Source of the DNA: Diadophis punctatus similis
Lineage: Eukaryota > Chordata > Lepidosauria > Squamata > Dipsadidae
Direction: 5' to 3'
Assembly: GCA_023053685.1 (NCBI GenBank)
Contig: JALIGW010000032.1
Coordinates: 5,721,288 to 5,785,287, forward strand
DNA: 64,000 bases
Under the pieces are notes generated by a model. The model ran no database searches, was not told the origin of the DNA, and was given only the letters and a program-made list of their open reading frames with translations. This document shows positions 43,263-54,487 of the stretch, one piece after another (the first letter of the stretch is position 1; the number at the start of each line of letters is the position of its first letter). Made by a program: the position numbers and the translations under genes.

Positions 43263-43760
43263 CCCTTTAGCTGCAGGGCAACAGGTGCAGCTTTCTGGAT
43301 CTCTTGAATTCTTCGAGATCTTCTAATGTTGCTGAAGCTGCTAATTCTTGAGATCGCATTCTACCTGTTTTGGTTTTTGGCCGTTTCCTCTTTTCCTTCT
43401 GCTTTTTATTTTGAATCAGCAGCTCATTTTTAGTGGGAAACAAGGACGGGACGTTTGAAGGCATCCTTTGCAGAAGCAAGACGTATGTGGCCACTTTTAC
43501 AAACGGGAAAACGCCACGACATGAAAAATACGAAGTGTGAAGCAGCCAGGAACCCTGAGGGGAAAACGCAAACTTGTGAAACATCTTTGTGAAAAACGGC
43601 TTGTCTGAATCTCTTGATGAATGAATGTTTAATAAACTGATCCTGGTATGAGCTTGTTCGAGCCAGGAAGACACATCGGGGGCACCAGCAACTCAGCAGG
43701 GAGAGGGAGCTCAACCCCAGAGAGCTAAATTTAACCCTAGACTAAAACCCCATCCAGGGT
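43263..43760. other. Non-repeat stretch, no gene seen
   Basis: A 135-codon minus-strand frame (43267-43674) lacks recognisable domains. AATAAA at 43631. AGGGT at 43756-43760 is the target duplication of the next LTR. Confidence 0.3.
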
Positions 43761-44076
43761 TGTTAAGGAGAATAAATCTCCATAGAGGTGATGTTGATCT
43801 TTCTCTCGGAACTCAGACATTTAGAAATAAAGCCGAAGTTAAAAATCTAATAGAAAATATTTATTTCGATACAAAAACAATAAATTCTGAATAATTACAT
43901 TCTTGCTAATTAAATGCGACCGCTCCCGGTCAGAGCCAAACCACAAGAAGAAGAATGGAGAATCAGGAAGGCACATATGCGCATAAGATCACATCACGTG
44001 TCCTGCTTGCAATGGAATGTACCATAATATTAGGACCCTGCATAGACACACAACTGACAATATTCACTACGTGACA
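43761..44076 (-). mobile_element. Solo LTR (family A), second copy
   Basis: TGTTA at the left and TGACA at the right. The 5-bp target duplication AGGGT is at 43756-43760 and 44077-44081. Shares 'aaatatttatttc' and the 'tattcac...gtgaca' end with 20275-20622. Confidence 0.88.
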
Positions 44077-44081
44077 AGGGT

Positions 44082-44400
44082 GTTGTGTCAAAGGGCAAAG
44101 CCCATTTTGCCCGAGCGGTCCTCCAAGGTCAAGAAGGCTACAAGTTGCACCTCTTCCCCAAATTCACAGCACAAGGAGTTTCAGTTTTGCCATTCAGGGA
44201 GATCCGAAACTTCCTTCCATGAGGTCTTGTTTCCCGGGCAGCCGGGCAGCAGTGGCTCTCTTGAGCTTTTGATAGAATCTCTTTTCTCGGGAGTTCCCAG
44301 GGCTTTGGAATGGGGTTATCAGGATGGACATCTTGGGTTCTTCTGCTCGCATAAGGAAAGTCTGCCCCAACCAGCCTCCCTTCCCCGGCACAGTTTAAAG
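44082..44400. other. Non-repeat stretch, no gene seen
   Basis: Unassigned. Confidence 0.3.
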
Positions 44401-44462
44401 CAGGGATAACCAACCTTGACAAGATTTGTAGATTTCAACTCCCCGAGTTCCCTAGCCAGCCA
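44401..44462. mobile_element. hAT-like MITE family A, one arm
   Basis: 'cagggataaccaaccttgac' and 'tttcaactccccgagttcc'. Followed by microsatellite instead of the second arm. Confidence 0.6.
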
Positions 44463-44496
44463 TGACACCATCCATCCATCCATCCCATCCATCCAT

Positions 44497-44532
<36 letters not shown>

Positions 44533-44610
44533 TATCCATTCTCATTTTCTCTCTCTCTCTCTCTCCCTCCCTCCCCCCCCCCTCTCTCCTATCCATTCTC
44601 TCTCTCCAAC
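44463..44610. repeat. (CCAT)n and (CT)n microsatellites
   Basis: CCAT units to about 44498, (CT)n to 44529, then further CT/CCCT runs with a C homopolymer near 44574. Confidence 0.93.
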
Positions 44611-45584
44611 CCGCTATAGGAGAAGGAGTGGCAGAACCTGGAGTTGGGGTCAAAAGAGGAATCAGCCTAGAATCTCTACGTAGCCACAAGCGGACTGAGT
44701 CCAACCTCCCTTAAATTCCATGGGCTCTGATCTGTCTCCAAGCAGGTGCCCACCATTAGCTGAGAAGATTCCTGTGCAGAGACTTGTAGCAATAAATCAA
44801 TTTAATTGGACCTTCATCTATGGACCTGGTCTTTTGCGCCTGACAATAATGCACAATCCTGGGAAGTTATGGAAACACTTCAAACTCTTGTTTGGCATAA
44901 GAAGCACGGTAGTGCAATGTTGCTGGTAAAAATGGTTTAGATGTATCATTAATAATGGATTGGCAGACCTTGGTAACCTGTGCCCTTCTGCCCACCTCCT
45001 ATTTTACCCATGGTTGTCTCCAACCCCCCAGCAATAATTTAGTGGTGTTTCTGGCCAGTTCAGACCCATCTCCAAGGCTGTTTGCATCGGAGGACAAGAG
45101 GCAGTTGGGTGAGGGTCTCTGTCAGATTGTCAGTCATGGCACTGGCATTCTGGGCTTCCTACCAACGTGGGCTGTGAGTGATGGGGTGCCAGGGGGGGGG
45201 GGAGGCAGAGTTAAATGTCTTGGTGGCTGCCACCTGACAAATGTGATGAATTGGTGCACAGCCTGGACTGCCGGTGTGACAAACAGCCTGTTTCCTCCTT
45301 CAGGCTTCAGGAAGGCTGCAATTATTTCCAATTGCTGTGCAAATGAGTTTCTCAGATAGGACCACATGGGAATTTCCCTGTATTTGTTCTTGTTTAATGG
45401 TCCTTCTAAAGAGCAGATCTTAAAGAGCAAGAAGCAAGGAGATCCGCAGATTCCCAGTGCCTCAGCCAAAGTTCTCCCTCTGGGCTGTTTGGTTGCGGAA
45501 GTAGATGACTAGCAGGTCCCTGCCCCTTTTCTTACTGGCCTGTTTAACCTTTATTTGGCCCAAGTCAGTTGACTTGAGCTGAGC
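44611..45584. other. Non-repeat stretch, no gene seen
   Basis: Nearly 1 kb with no assigned element. Open frames lack domain signatures or good splice boundaries. Confidence 0.35.
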
Positions 45585-45780
45585 TGAGCTGACTTGGGTT
45601 GGGTTGACTTGGATTGAATTGGATTGCAGGGAGGACACTCTGTAAAAGGGGCTGTTTCCATTTAGGACTTTTGACTTGACTTGGGTTGGGTTGGGTTGGG
45701 TTGACTTGGATTGGATTGGATTGAATTGCAAGAAAGGCACTCTGTAAAAGGGGCTGTTTTCATTTAGGACTTTATATAGT
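45585..45780. repeat. ~90-bp tandem duplication with GGGTT run
   Basis: The block ending 'cactctgtaaaaggggctgt' occurs twice, each preceded by TTGGGTT/TTGGATT pentamers. 45683-45700 is (GGGTT)3GGG, four G3 runs with 2-nt loops. Confidence 0.9.
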
Positions 45781-45811
45781 TGGGAATACTTTAAGAGATC
45801 CTTCATTGAGC

Positions 45812-45878
45812 AGGGAGGGGGTTGGACTAGATGACCTTTGAGGTCAGGCCCAGCTGTCAGGCATTTGTGATTCTGAGC
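45812..45878 (+). mobile_element. CR1-like 3' terminal fragment, variant subfamily
   Basis: 'gagggggttggactagatga' followed by 'cctttgaggtcaggccc', diverged from the main CR1 group here. Confidence 0.6.
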
Positions 45879-46365
45879 AGGGGTTCTGAATGTCGGTAGC
45901 CTTTGGTGAAAGAACAGCAATCTGTCTCCCAACAGAAGGAAGGGAAAGTGGATGCAGAAAATGCTTGGAAAAGAGTTAGGGAAAGAATTGCCAGGGTCAC
46001 AGAATTCGGTGGTGTTAATGGGAAATGTAAAAAAAGAAGGCAGTGAATGAAAAAAAAAATGCATCTCCGAGAATAATTGCTACAAAAAACAAAAGAGGAA
46101 AATACATATTGAGTATCGTGCACAGAGAGGGAAAAAAAGATAATTTCAAGGAATGTAGTCAAAGCGAGCAAGGGCTGGTTTGTATTAAAGGAGAAAGAGA
46201 GAAAGCACTTGACAGAAAGACGAAATCGGTTTGGAGGTGGGGGGAGCGGGGGCCTCCCCAGAATGGCTGGATTGAAAATGCAAGAGATAATCTGACTTGG
46301 GTTGAAGTCGAAGAGAGGAAATGCGGCTGGAAGGCTGGAATAGAAATGAACATTGTTGGTGTCGC
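45879..46365. other. Non-repeat stretch, no gene seen
   Basis: A-rich, purine-biased. No gene recognised. Confidence 0.3.
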
Positions 46366-46520
46366 CTGTGTGAGTCATCCAGGTCATGGTTGTCCCAAAA
46401 CTGCTCCTCATCCAGGAAGAACTAATGAAGCTTCTTGGATGAGAAGCGAAACGTCTTCAAGGAAAAACCAAGAAAGAAAGAAAGTCCAGTTGCCTCTTAA
46501 AAAAGCATTGTTGGTGTTGG
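46366..46520. mobile_element. Hammerhead-like repeat family 2, one-sided copy
   Basis: Left terminus 'gtcatccaggtcatggttg'. The right arm has GGATGAGAAGCGAAACGTC (46438-46456), the only family 2 copy retaining GTC after GAAAC. The left inner arm is mostly deleted. Confidence 0.68.
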
Positions 46521-46717
46521 CATCCATGAAAGAACTGATGTGAGATGTGAGAAGCAGGGAAGGCTGGAGCTGAGGAAGGGAGTATTGAATGTTGTGATGA
46601 GAAGTTGTTGGCTCGCTGAATTTGGGTTCCAAGACCACCAGAGGTTGAGAAGATGTTTGATGAAATGGGGTTGTGGGAAGAGCCAGCAAAATTTGGGATG
46701 TCCTCTGTGCAAAGAAT

Positions 46718-46838
46718 ATAGAATCCTAGGGCTGGAAAGAACCTCAGAGGTCTTCTAGTCCAACTTCTGCCCAAGGCAGAAGACCGTATACCATTCCAGA
46801 CCAATAGTTGTCCAATCTTTTGTTGAAAGCCTCCAGTG
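46718..46838 (-). mobile_element. CR1-like 3' terminal fragment
   Basis: 'tagaatcctagggctggaa' to 'tgaaagcctccagtgat'. Cut by the L2-like LINE tail. Confidence 0.82.
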
Positions 46839-47705
46839 ATTGATTGATTGATTTAATTTAATTTATAGGCCGCCCATATCCCGTAGGACTCAGGGCAGCG
46901 TACAACAAAGAGAAGAAAAAAACAATAAGAACAAAAGATGACAATTTAAAATAATACAAAAATTAAAACACATCTTCATTCATACCTGGGGCATTAAGTT
47001 CTATTCTCACCCCGCCTGCAGGAAGAGCCATGTTTTTACAGCTTTACGGAAGGCCAGCAGGGTAGGGATAATCCAGATCTCTGGGGGGAGTTGGTTCCAG
47101 AAAGATGGAGCACCCACAGAGAAGGCTCTCCCCCGCGGCCCCACCAACCGGCATTGCTTGGCCGATGGGACCTGGAGGAGACCAACTCTGTGGGACCTAA
47201 CCGGTTGTAGGGAGGTATGCGGTAGGATGCGGTCCCGGAGGTAACCTGGCCCTGAGCCATGTAGGGCTTTAAAGGTCAAAACCAACACCTTAAATTGCAT
47301 CCGGAGACTAATGGGGAGCCAATGCAGCTGGCGGAGAATCGGTGTTACATGGGTGTATCTTGAGACACGCACCACAGTTCGCGCAGCTGCATTTTGCACC
47401 AATTGCACTCTCCGGATACTCTTTAAGGGTAGCCCCATGTAGAGCGCGTTACAGTAGTCCAGCCGTGAGGTGATGAGGGCATGAGTGACTGTGAGTAAGG
47501 CCTTCCTCTCCATGTAGGGTCGCAATTGGTGCACCAGGCAAACCTGTGCAAAGGTCCCCCTAGCCACAGCTGTCAGATGTTGCTCCAATTTAAGCTGTGG
47601 ATCTAGGAGAACACCCAAATTGCGAACCTGTTCCGAGGGAGTTAATTTCTCTCCCCCAAGAACCAAGGAGGGGCAGTCGACATAATACTTAGGGGGCAAT
47701 ATCCT
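46839..47705 (-). mobile_element. L2-like LINE 3' end with 230-codon open frame
   Basis: On the minus strand a frame at 47699-47007 stays open for 230 codons. Motifs in order: VRNLGVLLDPQL, SRLDYCNALYMG, QLVQNAAARTVV, HVTPILRQLHWLPI, FKVLVLTFKALHG, GPRGRAFSVGAPSFWNQLPP. This is the C-terminal end of an L2/CR1-group reverse transcriptase. The upstream RT core is absent. The 3' UTR has 'cgtacgctgccctgag'-type sequence and the tail ends (AATC)n. A recent but 5'-truncated copy. Confidence 0.85.
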
Positions 47706-47967
47706 GATGCAGAGCCTTCCATTGTTTCATAGCTCTGATAGAAGTTAAAAGGCCTCTGTCCCCTCCTCTTTTTAGCACCTCTCTGGCTCCATGGGGAGGC
47801 AGGAATTCCTCCCAGGATAAAGAGAGGCGCTGGAGGTGGAATCTACATATATAAGGAAGATCTTCCTTTCCAAATTTCACACGCACCTCTGGATCAAAGC
47901 CCAGATCAGGAACATCTCAAACTGCACATCTGCAAAGGAAGGACACAGGTTAAAACCAGCATGTACA
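47706..47967. other. Unassigned spacer
   Basis: A 65-codon minus-strand frame is unrecognised. It may be host sequence or another part of an element. Confidence 0.3.
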
Positions 47968-48045
47968 CCAGAGGTCCTCAAACTTGGCAACTTTAAGACT
48001 TGTAGACTTCAACTCCCAGAATTCTCCAGCCAGCATCCTGACTCG
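47968..48045. mobile_element. hAT-like MITE family A, one arm
   Basis: 'cagaggtcctcaaacttggc' and 'cttcaactcccagaattctc'. The second arm is missing. Confidence 0.7.
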
Positions 48046-48111
48046 TGGAACCCCAAATTATTCTTCAACCATCTCTCACAACCAGGAAATTCCTCCTGAT
48101 TTTGAGTTTGG

Positions 48112-48312
48112 ATCTCAGAATACCGAATAACCCAGTTGGAAGGAAACTCAGAGGTCTTCTAGTCCAACCCCTGCTTAAGAAGGAGATCCTATACCATTCT
48201 GGACAAATGGGTGTCCAGTCTCTTCTTGAAAACCTCCAGTGATGGAGCCCCCACACCTTCCAAAGGCAAGACCTACCACCGCTTAATTCTTTTTGCTGTC
48301 AGAAATTGGATT
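48112..48312 (-). mobile_element. CR1-type LINE, 3' terminal fragment
   Basis: 'aataacccagttggaagga' to 'cttaattctttttgctgtca'. Confidence 0.83.
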
Positions 48313-48782
48313 GGAGAGTGTCTATTATTGGTCCTTGACAGGGCATTGAGAAATGTTTGAAAGTGAGAAAATAAGGTTGCTGATTTAGAGAGAAAAATGC
48401 CTGATAAAAAGAGAAGAGGCATGAATTATGGAATACTTGGAAGGGAATGTAGTAGAGTCGAAATGTGGTGGCTGAATCAAAAGGACCCGTGCATGGCAGA
48501 AGAAAGATAGGGATGCAAATAAGCAAACCATTTAGCAAATTATTCATGCCTGAGACAGGCAGGTGCGATGCCCCCTTGGTCATTTAATATATTTGTGGAT
48601 GTGTTTATGAAAACGGAGAGAGGAGACTTCAGAGGGGAGCTGGCCGGGGATGTGAATTTACATGCGCTCTTGAAAGAGGATCACGGGTCAGGCTTTGAAA
48701 AAAACCCCAGAGGATTTGCATTGAACGTTCGATAGTTTGCATGTTGGCAAGGAAGGACTGGGAATTTAGAAAGACCAAAGTA
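48313..48782. other. Non-repeat stretch, no gene seen
   Basis: Unassigned. Confidence 0.3.
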
Positions 48783-48960
48783 CAGGTAGTCCTCGACTTA
48801 CGACCACGAAGGAGCCCAGAATTTATGTTGCTAAGCAAGACATTTGTTAAGGGAGTTTGGCTCCATTTTACAACCGTCTTGCCAGAGTTGTTCAGTGAAT
48901 CACCGCCGTTTTTCAGTTAGTAGCCCGGTTGTTACTCCTATGGAGAACATTTCTACAGAT
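48783..48960 (+). mobile_element. TA-MITE, left half
   Basis: 'caggtagtcctcgacttacg' to the 'gtagcccggttgttact' block, then stops at the next copy. Confidence 0.78.
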
Positions 48961-49331
48961 ACAGTAGTCCTCGACCTACGACCACAATTGGGCCCAACAT
49001 TTCTGTTGTTGAGTGAGGCAGTTGTTATGTGACCTTTTTGCCACTTTACGTCCTTTCTCACCACAGTTGTTTCAGGAACACGGTTTAATCTAGCTTCCCC
49101 ATTGACTTTGCTTTGCTCAGAAGGTCGCAAAAGGGGATCACGCGACCCCGGGACATGTCAACCATCATAAATAAGAGTCAGTTGCCAAGCGTCCAAATTT
49201 GGATCATGTGACCCTGGGGATGCTGCAATGGTCATAAGTGTGAAAAACGGTCATAAGTTTTTTCCCCTCAATGCTGTTGTAACTGCGAACGGTCACTAAG
49301 TGAACTGTTGTAAAATGAGGAATCCCTGTAG
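48961..49331 (+). mobile_element. TA-MITE, near full length, adjacent copy
   Basis: 'cagtagtcctcgacctacga' to 'aaatgaggaatccctgta'. It starts at 'ata|cagtag', so it may have inserted at a TA in or beside the previous copy. Confidence 0.8.
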
Positions 49332-49395
49332 TTGCGATTGTCATGGGGGAAAAAAGAACAGAAAATGACAAACTAGACGAGAATGGTAAAAATAA

Positions 49396-49800
49396 TATGG
49401 ATAGTCTTCAACTTACAACAGCTCGCTTAGTGACTGTTCAAAGTTACAACAGCATTGAAAAAAGTGACCTATGACCATTTTTCACACTTACGACCATTGC
49501 AGCATCCCCAGGGTCACGTTCTCAGAATTCAGAAGCTTGGTAACTGACTCATACTTATGACTGTTGCTGTGTCCCAAGGATCATGACCTTCTGACAAACA
49601 AAGTCAATGGAGAAGCCGGATTCACTTAACAACCCTTGTTCCTAAATTAGTAATTGCAGCGATTCACTTAACAATGTAGTAAGCACCTGCATTTTGATCA
49701 GATGACCGTGAGAACGGTCATAAATGTGAGGACCGAACATAAATCACATTTTTTTCTGAGCACTTGTAACTTCGAACAAGCGTTAAGCATAAGCAATCGG
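49396..49800. mobile_element. TA-MITE, palindromic (fold-back) form
   Basis: The left part is reverse sense ('gtcttcaacttacaacagct', 'tgattca'/'cttaac' blocks). From about 49684 the text is forward sense again ('gcacctgcattttgatcag' to 'gtaacttcgaac'). Both termini are the right-end type, the mirror of the 4228 case. Confidence 0.7.
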
Positions 49801-50311
49801 CTTACTCCTTTTTGTAACTCTACTAAATACTTTTTAAGCCCGAAAATAAGCATGATGAAAGCATAGAAGCTATGAATCCATGCTGGGTTCCAATACTTGC
49901 CCCGTATCCCACACTTCCTTCTTTTGGGTGGGAAAATCTCCTTGCAATCCTGGCCGTAAATCTGGTTTTTGAAGATCAGCCACAATAACCTGACAGGGTT
50001 ATTGCAGAAAGGAAATGAAGCTTGGGCAAACCGTTACAACCTCTGGCAGATGAATAAGGGGAAAAAGCCATTCCTGCTTTCCCCTAAACCATTTTATGTA
50101 AACACCCTCCCAATATAGGTTACCGGCAATTTTGTGAAAAGCTGGCACTGTCTACAATGCCGAGGAAATCTATAGGATGCCTGGCGTTTTTTAGGCAAAA
50201 TAGGAAACGTCTGTGTTATTTTAATATGCTATATATATTTCCCTAGGTATTGTAAATTTTACCTAGGCATTACGCAGAATAACAGGAACTACTAAGTATG
50301 GAAAGAGAGTC
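49801..50311. other. AT-rich non-repeat stretch
   Basis: Unassigned. Confidence 0.3.
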
Positions 50312-51040
50312 GTGAAAAGATATATATTCATGTTGGCAGCTGCCAAAAAAGCCAATGCAATCCTAGGCTGCATTAACAGAGGGATAGAATCAAGATCACA
50401 TGAAGTGTTAGTATTGCTTTATAAAGTCTTAGTAAGCCCACACTTGGAATCCTGCATTCAGTTTTGGTCGCCACGATGTAAAAAAGATGTTGAGAGTCTG
50501 GAAAGAGTGCAGAGAAGAGCAACAAAGATGATGAGGGGACTGGAGGCTAAAACATATGCAGAACAGTTGAGGGAATTGGGTATGGTTAGTCTAGTGAAAA
50601 GACTAGGGGTGCCATGATATTTGAGGGGCTGCCACAAAGAAGAGAGGGGGTCAACTTACTCTCCAAAGCACCTGAAGGCAGGAGAAGAAGCAACGGATGG
50701 GAACCAATCAAGGAGAGAAGCAACCTAGGAGAAACTTCCTGACAGTAAGGACAATAAACCAGTGGAACAACTTCCATCCAGAAGTTGTGGGTGCTCCATC
50801 ACTGGAGGCTTTTAAGAGGAGACCGGACAGACATTTGTCTGAAACGTTATATGGTTTTCTGCTTGGGCAAGGGGTTGGACTAGAAGATCTCTGAGGCAGC
50901 GGTGGGTTGCTCCCGGTTCAGACTGGTTCTTAGAAGCGATAGTGCCAGCGGCAAGCGAACGCGTGAACCAGTAGCAAAACCATTTAGAACCCACCTATTG
51001 CTCTGAGGCTCCTTCCAACTCTGCTATTCTGTTCTTTTCT
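50312..51040 (+). mobile_element. CR1-type LINE 3' end split by hAT-like MITE
   Basis: Starts in ORF2 ([60 protein letters not shown]). Runs to 'ctagaagatctctgagg', is interrupted at 50897-51000, and finishes 'ctccttccaactctgctatt'. Confidence 0.9.
50897..51000. mobile_element. hAT-like MITE family B, 104 bp, exact TSD
   Basis: Starts CAGCGGTGGGTT, ends AACCCACCTATTG. Flanked by CTCTGAGG at 50889-50896 and 51001-51008. The host CR1 is continuous across one CTCTGAGG copy. Confidence 0.92.
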
Positions 51041-51085
51041 CTGGCAAAGCTTCGTCTGGGGTGACCGATGCATTTCTCTTGGCAG

Positions 51086-51195
51086 GTAGCCCCGGTTTTC
51101 AAGGAGAAGGACCCAGAGGACCCGGAGCGTGGAGAAGCTGAGAAGAATTGGATGCGCCTCTTCAGCCAGACCCTGCAGTTGAGGACATCCAAGCG
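51086..51195 (+). CDS. Candidate internal exon of an unrecognised gene
   Basis: A 110-bp segment between acceptor 'catttctcttggcag' and donor GTGAGT. Only one of three frames is open. It reads VAPVFKEKDPEDPERG then EAEKNWMRLFSQTLQLRTSK, a charged, helix-prone peptide. It enters in phase 0 and leaves with two bases of a split codon, matching the candidate exon at 53996. Local sequence is GC-balanced and outside any repeat. I do not recognise the protein, and neither first nor last exon is seen. It could still be chance. Confidence 0.4.
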
Positions 51196-52411
51196 GTGAG
51201 TGTTCAGATGCTACCTGGTTTGCTACCTCTTTTGGCTGCGATGGGGGTTATTTTCCAGTCTTGTTTTGGGCACCCTCCGGCTGTTCCTTGGGGGAGCGGC
51301 TGCTGGCAAGATCTCTCAAGCCGGTTGGCTGCCAGAGCGATGAATGTCAAGGGCAGCCAACAGTGTTGAGTTGAGGTTGAATGCCTCTATGGGCAGCAAG
51401 GTTGGAGAGGTTTCTGCCAGGCTACGCAGCCTCCTCCGGTCCTCTGAAGTCCGCATTTACATGCTTAAAACTTTCTCTCTCCGCGTGGCTTTTCAGCAAG
51501 ACAGAAAGAGCAAAATCGGTCTTCCTTACACGAAGCATTTCCAGGTTTTCTATCCTTCTCACCGTCTTTTCCAGCTGGGCTGCAAAGGATGGGAATCGTA
51601 TACCCTTATTTTTGAAAAACACCAGTTGAGTAGGCACGTCGTGGTTGCCAGGACTCGACAGGATTTCATCTTGTTTCCCGTTCCTGAGGGATTCTGGATG
51701 GCTTTTTCGCACTGACAGAGGCTGCCAAGCATAAATTTTGGAGTTGGCACTGGGAAAGCAGGCCTGTCCAATCCCTTGTTTCTCCTTGGGTGAAGTGAAT
51801 CAGGTTCTGGTTTTGCTCTCTTTGGGATGATGACGAAGCGATGTCGTGAGTGGCATGGGGCTGTTGACTCACAAGGGCAACGTCATTATCCAATCCGGGC
51901 AATGAGCTCAGTGGGTGCTGATGGAATGGCTGCTGCTGGCTATCCTGAGCAGCCTGACTCATCCCAGGGTTCCCAAGAGGCCATTTCAGCCCTTCCTTTG
52001 CCCCCTGTTTTTGTGCTGCAATGTCAAACTCCATCTCAGGTCGGCTTAATACAGGCAGGAAATCTTTCTTCAAAGCCTGGTTTTGTTTTTGTAATGGGGG
52101 GAGGGGAGGGGAGGGAAGAACATTTTAGATGTGGTGGAAAGGCCGTCGTTACGGGATTCGAACTGAGGGATGGATTTTGTTTGTTTTTGGAGCAAGTTTC
52201 AGTCTAAAGTGGGTTTTAGGTATGGCCAGTTTGTGATTTATTTATTGGATGTTTCTCTCGACAAGAGAGCGTGGCTTTGTATGTTTCTTAGATGCTCGAG
52301 GGAGATGACCTAAAATGTTCTGAATATTTCATATTTCATTTGGGCCATAAAGATACCGCCTTACTGTAGGAATGTTGGATTGTTCTTTTCTTATGGGCCA
52401 CTTTAGCTAGC
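51196..52411. other. Non-repeat stretch (candidate intron)
   Basis: About 1.2 kb without an assigned element. If the two candidate exons are real this is intronic. Confidence 0.35.
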
Positions 52412-52549
52412 AGAGAATAACAAGAGCTGGATGGGACCTTGGAGGTCTTCTAGTCCACCCCCCTGCTCCAGCATTTCGGACAGATGGCTGTCCAGTCTCT
52501 TCTTCAACGCCTCCAGGATTGGAGCACCCACAACTTCTGGAGGCAGCCT
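52412..52549 (-). mobile_element. CR1-type LINE, 3' terminal fragment
   Basis: 'gagaataacaagagctggat' to 'cacaacttctggaggcag'. Confidence 0.84.
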
Positions 52550-52732
52550 TGTTTCTCAAGTGCAGGTTCTGGGTGGCCAGTGGCCTGGAGTTTCAGATGT
52601 TGTGGAGAGGGGGAGGCAAGAGAGGAGGATGAACCTCGGTCTTCAGGCCACCACAGCAAGAGAGGCCTGCGATGGGGAAGCTCCATCTCCATATCTTTCA
52701 GCACCAGGCTGGAAAGGGAAGCTCTCCTAAGA

Positions 52733-52792
52733 GCAGAGATGGCCAACCTTGGCAGCTTTTAAGACCTGTGGACTTCAACTCCCAGAATTCCC
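52733..52792. mobile_element. hAT-like MITE family A, one arm fused to microsatellite
   Basis: 'cagagatggccaaccttggc' and 'acttcaactcccagaattcc' run straight into (GTCT)n where the second arm should begin. Confidence 0.7.
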
Positions 52793-53380
<588 letters not shown>

Positions 53381-53395
53381 ATCAGGTGCTTTGAC

Positions 53396-53575
53396 TATAG
53401 GTAATCCTTGACTTACAACCATCTCTTTAGTAATCTTCAAAGTTACGGCAGCCCTGAAAAAAGCGACATGACCAATCAACCAAGGCCAAAAAAAGGACAT
53501 AAAATTGAGGCCAACTCACTGATCAGAAATTCTGTTCCCGACTTTGGCCATAAAGTCGACCACTGCCGGTAACGC
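53396..53575 (-). mobile_element. TA-MITE, internal deletion
   Basis: Both ends present ('taatccttgacttacaacc', 'cataaagtcgaccactgcc'), ~200 bp of the middle lost. Confidence 0.7.
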
Positions 53576-53597
53576 CAGCTGTCCCAATTTTGAGTGA

Positions 53598-53745
53598 ATT
53601 CATATCCCAAATGCGCTTTTACCAAAAGGCAACTGGACTTTCTTGGGTTTTTTTCCCCCCTTTGAAAACGTTTCGCTTCTCCTCCAAGCAGCTTCTTCTA
53701 GTCTCCTTGGGGCAGCCATGACCTGGGTGACTGAGAGTATCCATT
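53598..53745. mobile_element. Hammerhead-like repeat family 2, left arm
   Basis: 'ccaaaaggcaactggacttt' through 'gaaaacgtttcgcttctcct', ending 'gccatgacctgggtgactga'. The second arm is lost. Confidence 0.62.
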
Positions 53746-53995
53746 GACCTTCAGGGTGAGTTCATAGCTTGCCCATCCCTTCTTTCTCCGAGCTCCTGTC
53801 CTGAAGGTGTTCTTGGAAGTTCCCAGGGCTCCCTAGCTCTGCTTGGATGTTTTTATGGCAGCCCCCACCGCCCACCCCCCTTTCTCCCTTGCAATTTTTT
53901 CCCTCTTGCTTTGTCGTAAACTTCCGCTGGCATCCTCCCCACTCGACTTTCATCATGTCAAGCCCAATCTTCCTTGATCCCTCTTGTTTTCACAG

Positions 53996-54046
53996 CGCAC
54001 ACAACTCCGCTAACAATGGCAATTACCGTTACGCGGCGCCTACAAG
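53996..54046 (+). CDS. Candidate 51-bp internal exon
   Basis: Acceptor 'ccctcttgttttcacag' (strong pyrimidine tract) and donor 'caag|gtaaca'. With incoming phase 2 it reads AHNSANNGNYRYAAPT and leaves again in phase 2. The other usable frame is shorter and one frame has a stop. Length divisible by 3, so it could be a cassette exon. CpGs cluster in it ('cgttacgcggcgcc') as in conserved coding DNA. Unrecognised. Phase agreement with 51086-51195 supports both. Confidence 0.4.
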
Positions 54047-54487
54047 GTAACAGCCGGCATAAGAGGATCCGGAGGGACAAAATTAAGGCCTTCTAATATG
54101 CTGAGGCAAATTAACGTTGCAAAATTAGTCATGTGTCTGTCTCTCGCACTAATGGAGGAGCTCGGCTGGATTTGTGGCCCGGAGCGAAAAGAGGAGGAGG
54201 GAGGGCTTTGAGGGTCTTTCTGACCACTGCTAATGTTTCATCCCATGCCAATCTCTCTGTCGGTGGAGGGGCTCCAGCCAGGAGCGAGAAGGTCAGCAGA
54301 AGTTGGATCTAAACCCTCTTTGATCCAGCGGTCTAAGCAGGGGTCAACTCACTCATGAACACCGCAGTTGCTTCCATTCATGCTCCCCCTGGTAAGAGTC
54401 ACAGGCATTGTTTTGCTTCCTGGAATAAATGGTTGATGCTCCTGGGGCCTGGAAGGCTTTGTTCCCTCTTCTTTTAGATTTATCCGT
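54047..54487. other. Non-repeat stretch, possible conserved non-coding
   Basis: 54047-54170 is AT-rich with homeodomain-like 'caaattaacg' and 'aaaattagtcatg', right after the candidate donor. It may be a conserved intronic element. Confidence 0.35.

Noticed and set aside
45683..45700. Interstitial telomere repeat
   Set aside because: The unit is GGGTT, not GGGTTA, and it grades into GGATT, so it is a local pentamer expansion.
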